Made by a program: the position numbers and the translations under genes
In this document: piece after piece, positions 59,266 through 64,000 of the stretch
Layout of the letters: every line of letters begins with the position of its first letter
How positions within the stretch are numbered: the stretch's first letter is position 1
Notes under the pieces: generated by a model
The model's input: the letters and a program-made list of their open reading frames with translations, nothing else
What the model was told of the DNA's origin: nothing
Database searches by the model: none
DNA from: Bacteroidota bacterium
GTDB lineage: Bacteria; Bacteroidota; Bacteroidia; Bacteroidales; WCHB1-69
Direction of reading: 5' to 3'
DNA: 64,000 bases
Assembly: GCA_022708105.1 (NCBI GenBank)
Contig: JAKIZI010000007.1
Span: forward strand, 326 to 64,325

Positions 59266-59775
59266 ATGAAAAAAATCGGTATTCTCTCTGATACACACGG
59301 ATACGTTCATCCTAATCTGTTTACATTTTTTAAAGATTGTCATGAAATATGGCATGTTGGTGATATCGGCGGCGAAGAGGTGTTGTCGGAATTAAATCTA
59401 ATTGCTCCGGTGAAAGCCGTCTTTGGAAATTGCGACGATTGGGCTATCCGAAAAGAGACTTCCGAACAACTTGTATTTGATTGCGAAGAACACAAAGTAG
59501 CCATGATACACATCGGAGGAAGACCGAAAGCATATAGCCCCGAAGCACAACTATTAATTGCCAAAGAAAAGCCTACAATCTTCGTTTCGGGTCATTCCCA
59601 CATTCTTCGAGTTCTCAACGACCCACAGCATCAGCTCCTGTTTATCAATCCCGGTGCCGCCGGACGATACGGCATTCACACTCGCCTCACTTTCCTGAGA
59701 TTTACTATCGACGGCAAAGAAATTGAGAATTTAGAAGTGTATGACGAACCCAAACAAAAAAAAGTACAGATTTAA
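59266..59775 (+). CDS. YfcE/MJ0936-type metallophosphoesterase
   Basis: This is a small cytoplasmic phosphodiesterase of the calcineurin-like fold, 169 residues, full length. Motifs: LSDTHGYVH (about 7-15), WHVGDIGGEE, FGNCDDW (the N in the GNxD position), MIHIGG, and VSGHSHILR. These are the five blocks of the YfcE/MJ0936 family, which cleaves phosphodiesters in vitro and has no fixed biological substrate. It is 53 bp downstream of the large surface protein and 48 bp upstream of the DUF4831 start. Confidence 0.9.
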   Translation: MKKIGILSDTHGYVHPNLFTFFKDCHEIWHVGDIGGEEVLSELNLIAPVKAVFGNCDDWAIRKETSEQLVFDCEEHKVAMIHIGGRPKAYSPEAQLLIAKEKPTIFVSGHSHILRVLNDPQHQLLFINPGAAGRYGIHTRLTFLRFTIDGKEIENLEVYDEPKQKKVQI

Positions 59776-59786
59776 AAAAAATGATG

Positions 59787-59794
59787 TATTTTTG
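59787..59794 (+). promoter_or_regulatory. -7 box for the DUF4831 gene
   Basis: TATTTTTG matches TAnnTTTG. Transcription from here would begin near 59801, supporting the ATG at 59824 rather than the ATG at 59803. Confidence 0.5.
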
Positions 59795-59823
59795 CATATT
59801 TAATGCAAAAAATAAGATTCCTT

Positions 59824-60945
59824 ATGAAAAAAATTATCGGTATTATCATAATAATGGCTGTATGTCTTTCCATTTCAGCCCAAAATAGAGTTATTCAACT
59901 TCCCGCGGACTCTGGATTGCTCCCAAAAACCAACGGCTTTTTCTATCGGCTTCCCAAAACCGCTTTTAAAGTGGACGTAACAATTTCCCGCACCAATCTC
60001 ATTAAAGGTTACTACACTGATTATGCCGAAAAACTCTTAGGTCTAAGCAATGTCATTCAAAATAATGAGACTTCTTATGCTCTTAAAAATGTCACAATTT
60101 CTCCTGTAACTATCCCTGATTCAACACATTTGTTCTATGTTGAGCTTTCTCCACGACAAATTAAAAAACAATTCTTAAGCCAACTATATCAAAATGCGAC
60201 TCCATACAATAATCAGGTTTTTGATTCTTCATTTACCATAAGACCTACACAATTACCGGATTTCTTTAAAAACTATTCTGCAATTACATACATAGAAAAA
60301 GAAGATCATTACGTTGAAACACAAATTATTGAGGGAGTTGTGACAGAAGTACCTGTAAGCAAAACTAAAATGGTTACCAAATCAGTGGAACAAAAAGCGC
60401 AGGAAGCCGCAGACTTTATCATCCAAATCCGTAAAGATAAGTACGACCTCACCGCAGGGGTTCAGGAAGTCCCTTACTCCAAAGAAGCATTAGCACTCAT
60501 GATAGCAGAACTCAATCAATGGGAAACAAATTACTTAGACCTTTTTACAGGTATCTCAATTGAAGATGAATTACATTTCACCTTTATGGTAATTCCAAAA
60601 GATGAAGAGGATACCTTCATTCCCCTCTTTTCAATTGACCCCCAAAACGGACTGCTTCAAGGAGATGCAGCTCAACCCGAGCATGCTTATTTTCTAAAAA
60701 TTACCCCACAGTTATCCCATAACAAATGGATGCAACTGATGTCAGAAAAGGCAAAAGAAGAAAAATATAAACCCAACAACGGTTATTCCTTTCGAAAGGC
60801 TGCTCCCGCCCTACTCTCTTTAGTCCATCACCGAAAAGAAATCCAAATATGGGGTATTTATAATATTTTCCAACTGGGAATCATCGAAACCCTCCCTGCC
60901 AAAACAGACGAATTTGATATCTCTAAATTTGTTTATATTTATTAA
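59824..60945 (+). CDS. DUF4831 family secreted protein
   Basis: This is a Bacteroidota-specific exported protein of 373 residues. It has a signal peptide (MKKIIGIIIIMAVCLSISAQ) and a mature part with FYRLPKTAFKVDVTISRTNLIKGYYTDYAEKLLG, typical of DUF4831, then QAQEAADFIIQIRKDKYDLTAG-like helix and an ELNQWETNYLDLFTGISIED region that recurs in the family. I use the ATG at 59824. Function unknown. It is 2 bp upstream of the lipoprotein gene, so the three genes 59824-62112 form a short operon. Confidence 0.85.
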   Translation: MKKIIGIIIIMAVCLSISAQNRVIQLPADSGLLPKTNGFFYRLPKTAFKVDVTISRTNLIKGYYTDYAEKLLGLSNVIQNNETSYALKNVTISPVTIPDSTHLFYVELSPRQIKKQFLSQLYQNATPYNNQVFDSSFTIRPTQLPDFFKNYSAITYIEKEDHYVETQIIEGVVTEVPVSKTKMVTKSVEQKAQEAADFIIQIRKDKYDLTAGVQEVPYSKEALALMIAELNQWETNYLDLFTGISIEDELHFTFMVIPKDEEDTFIPLFSIDPQNGLLQGDAAQPEHAYFLKITPQLSHNKWMQLMSEKAKEEKYKPNNGYSFRKAAPALLSLVHHRKEIQIWGIYNIFQLGIIETLPAKTDEFDISKFVYIY

Positions 60946-60947
60946 TC

Positions 60948-61436
60948 ATGAATCATCTTAGATCGTTTTTTTTCGTTTCTATCATCTCTTTGGGCATGGT
61001 AGCACAATCCTGCCAAAGCAAACAAGAGCAACTTGAAAAAAAGATTATCAAGACCATTCTCACCGAAGAAAAGGAAAATACAGAAATTGATTCCGTTAAG
61101 ATTGTGGAAATTGACTCGCTTACCCGATATGGCTATGTCAAAGTTATTTTGGAACAACTCGAATATATGGAATCTGATTATGAGTCAAGATTGGCTTATG
61201 ACGATTCCCTCTCCGAAACTGAAAGAAGCGAAATAGAGCTTATGATCGAGGAAATTCGCACGACCACCGAACATTTAAGACTCAAATCGGAGGAAAATAC
61301 CGACAACAAAGCTTTTTTCTGCTACTTTGTTCTCACTGAATTGTGGCATGCCGGCGAGTCGCAACAATTTTATTACATAATGTCTCCTGATTTTGACATA
61401 TTAGATGACCCCTTCTCCGATAATCTTATTGATTGA
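60948..61436 (+). CDS. Small lipoprotein of unknown function
   Basis: This is a 162-residue lipoprotein (signal ending MVAQSC, C23). The mature part is highly charged and helical (EKKIIKTILTEEKENTEID, YESRLAYDDSLSETERSEIELM). The C-terminal part contains AFFCYFVLTELWHAGESQQFYYI. It overlaps the downstream M50 peptidase gene by 32 bp in another frame, and follows the DUF4831 gene by 2 bp. Tight packing indicates co-translation. I do not recognise a family. Confidence 0.75.
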   Translation: MNHLRSFFFVSIISLGMVAQSCQSKQEQLEKKIIKTILTEEKENTEIDSVKIVEIDSLTRYGYVKVILEQLEYMESDYESRLAYDDSLSETERSEIELMIEEIRTTTEHLRLKSEENTDNKAFFCYFVLTELWHAGESQQFYYIMSPDFDILDDPFSDNLID

Positions 61437-62112
61437 CAAGCTGCAAGCATTTTCCTTCGCAGAAATTCCCCTTGTCTATTACTTCATCGGGTTGTCTTTA
61501 ATTTTGCCCAAAATTCCCTACATCGGAAAGGTCTTCAACATCATCAATACGTTGATTCATGAGTTTGGGCATGCCTTCATGAGTCTCTTACTGCAAGGCA
61601 CCGTCCATTCCATTGAAATTTTCGGAGACACCTCCGGAAATGCCACCACCCAAACCAAAAGTAAATTTTCGGCTTTTCTTGTTTCCGTAAGCGGTTATCT
61701 GTTCGCCTCCTCCTTTGCGTGGCTTAGCTTTTACCTGTATTATGCCGGTTTGGGTTATTATTTCATCGCAGGACTATCCATTCTCTTTTTCGTCATACTG
61801 CTCCTATGGGTTCGGAATCTCTTCGGATTAATCTGGATTCTTCTCTTTTGCGGACTCAATGCATTGTTGCTCTATTACGGAACTTCCGAATGGATTGACC
61901 GCGTTGCACTCTTTTATGCCACCGTCTTGCTCACCGAATCAGTCATGTCCACGCTGGTACTCTTCTATCTGTCGCTGTTCAAACATAAAGAGTCGGGTGA
62001 TGCCTATAACCTTCAGAAATTCACACACATCCCCGCTTTTATTTGGGCATGCGGCTTCGTAGCTTATGCAGGACTGGTTGCCTATCAAGTATTTCTCAAT
62101 TTTATTTTATAG
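61405..62112 (+). CDS. M50-type membrane metallopeptidase
   Basis: This is a 235-residue integral membrane protein with an HExxH zinc motif (HEFGHAF, about 52-58) in the second hydrophobic segment and about six membrane helices. The presence of HEFGHA and small size match M50B-like site-2 proteases. I see no PDZ domain and no obvious NPDG-type second motif, so activity is not proven. The start is ATG 61405, inside the lipoprotein reading frame. Such proteases often cut membrane-bound regulators, but no partner is indicated. The dispersed repeat follows its stop. Confidence 0.78.
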   Translation: MTPSPIILLIDKLQAFSFAEIPLVYYFIGLSLILPKIPYIGKVFNIINTLIHEFGHAFMSLLLQGTVHSIEIFGDTSGNATTQTKSKFSAFLVSVSGYLFASSFAWLSFYLYYAGLGYYFIAGLSILFFVILLLWVRNLFGLIWILLFCGLNALLLYYGTSEWIDRVALFYATVLLTESVMSTLVLFYLSLFKHKESGDAYNLQKFTHIPAFIWACGFVAYAGLVAYQVFLNFIL

Positions 62113-62182
62113 CAGAGAAATCGTTTCTATTCATCAGAAAAAGACGAGAAAAAAGAAGGAATTCCACTATTTAATCAAAAAT

Positions 62183-62291
62183 TATTGATATCCGCGAAAA
62201 TAAGTACCGAGAAAATAATAATATCGAAATTTACTTTTTTTCTTTCGTACTTTTGTCTTGATACAAAAGTCCCAAAAAATCAAGGCAAAAA
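62183..62291 (+). repeat. ggtgtccg-type dispersed repeat, copy 2
   Basis: This matches the 3' part of the copy at 11023-11170 (aaaataagtaccgagaaaat, then tttcgtacttttgtcttgat and aaatcaaggcaaaaag). One arm base has changed (acaaaagtcc), so the hairpin is weaker here. It separates the M50 peptidase gene from the convergent right-edge gene. Confidence 0.8.
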
Positions 62292-62306
62292 GAGCCGAAA
62301 AACCTC

Positions 62307-64000
62307 CTATTCTTCGTCGCCCTCTTCAGCCACAAAATTGTAGAATTTCTTTACGAACTTATTTTTCTGAGAACGATTGCCCCATTTATAGGTAAACGAT
62401 GGTTGTCCCTCGCCCGACTTGATGGTTCGCTTTTTGGCATCCACCGCCATGATGGCATCCATAAATTTTTTCTCAGACGAATATCCGTACATACTGTTAT
62501 TTTCAAATTGGAAGAAGTAGAATGCGTCATCAAATTCAAAATAAATGTATAGTTTGTTACGGGAGCCGCGTTTTTCAATCACAATGCGTCCCGGAACCAC
62601 TTTGTTAATTTCTTTGGAACCGCAAATGATGAGTGGCAGCAAGGTTTGGGAAACAAACGCTTTGTTGGTTTTGTCCCAAATAAAATCAATATTAGAGAAA
62701 AGGAACTGCACCTGCAATTTTTTGGGCAATTTCTTGACTTGCCCACTCATCACCACCTGTTTTTGATATTTCAAATACTCGTCTTCGCCCATCATGTTGA
62801 TAAGCGCCATTTCGTAGCTGTCGTCATTGGAGTAGTCGAAGAAGTCGAGCGAATAGGAAGCGGTGAGGGCATTAGATAGGATACCCATAGCTTTATCGTT
62901 AAAGAAAAAGTCGATGGAGGTGGTCAGATTCATCTCCGCAGAATCGGCTTTCATATAATTGATAATGGTTCCGTTGGTCACAAAATCGACACGTCCCAGC
63001 TTGGCGCCCATATCGATGGTTCCGGTACCCCTGGAGATACAATCTCTCTTGTTAAGAACAATCATATTTCCCGGCAGGGAAGGATTTTGCAGCTTTTCGA
63101 GGGAGGCGGCTCTAAACTCCTGTGAGGCCTTATCGAACATGATATAGCCGAAGGCGGAGATATACTCGGAGTCATTAAACTGGTCTTTTGCGCCGCCAAA
63201 GCAAGTATAAATTCGTCCTTCCTTGTTGGTCGAAGCAATGGCATTTACTACTTTTCGGTCATTCACATCTTTGGTCTTCTCAGACACTTCAATGAGGATG
63301 TAGTTAGGATCGATGCGGCCATTGATGCGCATGCGGGCATATTTCACCTCATCACACTCATGAATAAGTTCCACTCCCCCTACGAAATTAAGGAATTGAT
63401 ATTGGCTGCTCAATTCTGCTCTCCCGTTGAAGCCAAATTCGGGACTGAATTTAAAATTAGCCTCCATCGGAATTTGAGCAATTCCTTTAGTTTCCTTATA
63501 ATACCACAAAGTGTCAAAGTGGATTTTCTGAATCGTTTGATTTTCATCGATATAATCATAATCGCCCGACCCTCTAAAGTCTGCACCGGAATTGATGGTT
63601 GCGATGACATTGTACAGTTCGTGGTATTTATTCTCTCTGCCGGCGACAAGACGGGCATAATTCAGTTTTTCGATTTCGGCTTTTTCGCGAATGGTTACCT
63701 TGCCGTCGTAGGGAATGAGTGCCGCATCGCCCACGTTGATAAAGCGCACTCCTTCGGCATGGATGATGTTGTCGGAAAAATTGAATGAAGCGTTGAGGGC
63801 ATTGAATTTCAATCCTTTCTTTTCGGGATTGGTGGCAATAAGTTCGTTGCCGGTGGTGGTCATATCCACCAACTCACGTGCGGGTGTTTTGTTGATGTCG
63901 GTACCGGCGTAAGGATCATCCCATTTCATGCGGATGATATCTTTATCTATCGGATCCCAATAGAAATCGGAAGCTTCGGTCTTAAATTCGTTTTTCACAA
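62307..64000 (-). CDS. C-terminal part of a large protein of unknown function (partial)
   Basis: The frame runs off the right window edge, so only the last 563 or so residues are visible; the GTG at 63998 is not taken as a real start. I do not recognise the protein. The visible part has a regular mix of strands and turns (FNFSDNIIHAEGVRFINVGD, RIDPNYILIEVSEKTK, KQVVMSGQVKKLPKKLQVQF) and an acidic end (FVAEEGDEE). There is no membrane helix, sorting domain or lipobox in this part. It resembles long Bacteroidota proteins of unknown function, possibly surface-located. Read the missing N terminus before assigning anything. Confidence 0.7.
   Translation of the reverse strand, partial: VKNEFKTEASDFYWDPIDKDIIRMKWDDPYAGTDINKTPARELVDMTTTGNELIATNPEKKGLKFNALNASFNFSDNIIHAEGVRFINVGDAALIPYDGKVTIREKAEIEKLNYARLVAGRENKYHELYNVIATINSGADFRGSGDYDYIDENQTIQKIHFDTLWYYKETKGIAQIPMEANFKFSPEFGFNGRAELSSQYQFLNFVGGVELIHECDEVKYARMRINGRIDPNYILIEVSEKTKDVNDRKVVNAIASTNKEGRIYTCFGGAKDQFNDSEYISAFGYIMFDKASQEFRAASLEKLQNPSLPGNMIVLNKRDCISRGTGTIDMGAKLGRVDFVTNGTIINYMKADSAEMNLTTSIDFFFNDKAMGILSNALTASYSLDFFDYSNDDSYEMALINMMGEDEYLKYQKQVVMSGQVKKLPKKLQVQFLFSNIDFIWDKTNKAFVSQTLLPLIICGSKEINKVVPGRIVIEKRGSRNKLYIYFEFDDAFYFFQFENNSMYGYSSEKKFMDAIMAVDAKKRTIKSGEGQPSFTYKWGNRSQKNKFVKKFYNFVAEEGDEE

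Noticed and set aside
1-64000. CRISPR arrays, prophage genes, integrases and secondary-metabolite clusters
   Set aside because: I searched by eye for regularly spaced repeats and signature proteins and saw none.

Overview
The window is AT-rich chromosomal DNA from a member of the Bacteroidota, most likely Bacteroidales or a close relative. The evidence is: type IX secretion (T9SS) genes and substrates (PorX, a PorG-like barrel, type A and type B C-terminal sorting domains), many lipoproteins with Bacteroidota-type lipoboxes, Bacteroidota-restricted families (DUF4293, DUF4831, DUF5683, DUF7935, DUF3276/PUR), and repeated upstream boxes matching the Bacteroidota -7 consensus TAnnTTTG. The energy genes (Na+-NQR subunits, 2-oxoacid:ferredoxin oxidoreductase, ADP-forming acyl-CoA synthetase) fit an anaerobe or microaerophile that ferments amino acids or 2-oxoacids. 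Species cannot be named from this.

Layout. 1-5.4 kb is an accessory, rearranged region. It holds an orphan type I restriction specificity gene (hsdS) with TAEL-type spacer repeats, a complete IS66-family element with perfect 29-bp ends and an 8-bp target duplication just upstream of hsdS, a single-domain Y1 (RAYT-like) transposase flanked by inverted REP-like hairpins, and a degenerate second copy of the hsdS 5' end. 5.4-11.0 kb is a T9SS/outer-membrane block: a type A cargo protein, PorX, an Omp85-family barrel, a tiny lipoprotein and a PorG-like barrel. 11.0-12.1 kb is a gene-free patchwork of dispersed repeats and hairpins. 12.1-21.4 kb holds envelope proteins and lipoproteins, a DPP III-type peptidase, a pair of tandem paralogous lipoproteins, a metallophosphoesterase and a PatB/MalY-type lyase. 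21.8-23.6 kb has an unrecognised secreted protein and tRNA-Lys(CUU).

23.7-32.3 kb carries nqrC, an unknown secreted protein, nqrF and nqrE (nqrA, B and D are absent here), a DUF7935 gene, glutamine synthetase, a lipoprotein and murD. 32.6-37.8 kb is a plus-strand run of korA-korB-fabG plus a secreted protein. 37.8-47.5 kb is minus-strand: DUF5683, parB, parA, a PUR-like gene, dut, a flippase, an ECF sigma/anti-sigma/Spy-like/M20 operon, an orphan transketolase C-half and an iron-type alcohol dehydrogenase. 47.7-52.8 kb is plus-strand: a SulP transporter, the diadenylate cyclase gene cdaA, a small HsdR-N protein and an acyl-CoA synthetase. 52.8-62.1 kb has an AddB-like nuclease divergent from rlmB, a large type B T9SS protein, a YfcE-type phosphoesterase, DUF4831, a lipoprotein and an M50 peptidase. 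The right edge is the C-terminal part of a large unrecognised protein.

How the genes work together. PorX would regulate, and the PorG-like barrel would help build, the T9SS that exports proteins such as those at 5.4 kb and 56.6 kb. KorAB and the ADP-forming synthetase form a plausible 2-oxoacid to acyl-CoA to ATP route whose reduced carriers could feed Na+-NQR. ParAB, dut, rlmB, murD and glnA are housekeeping. The most unusual material is the repeat biology: TAEL repeats in hsdS, REP/RAYT hairpins, two families of dispersed intergenic repeats, and an IS66 transposase with a 7-residue tandem repeat. I did not find a gene cluster that I can confidently call a new defence or biosynthetic system.
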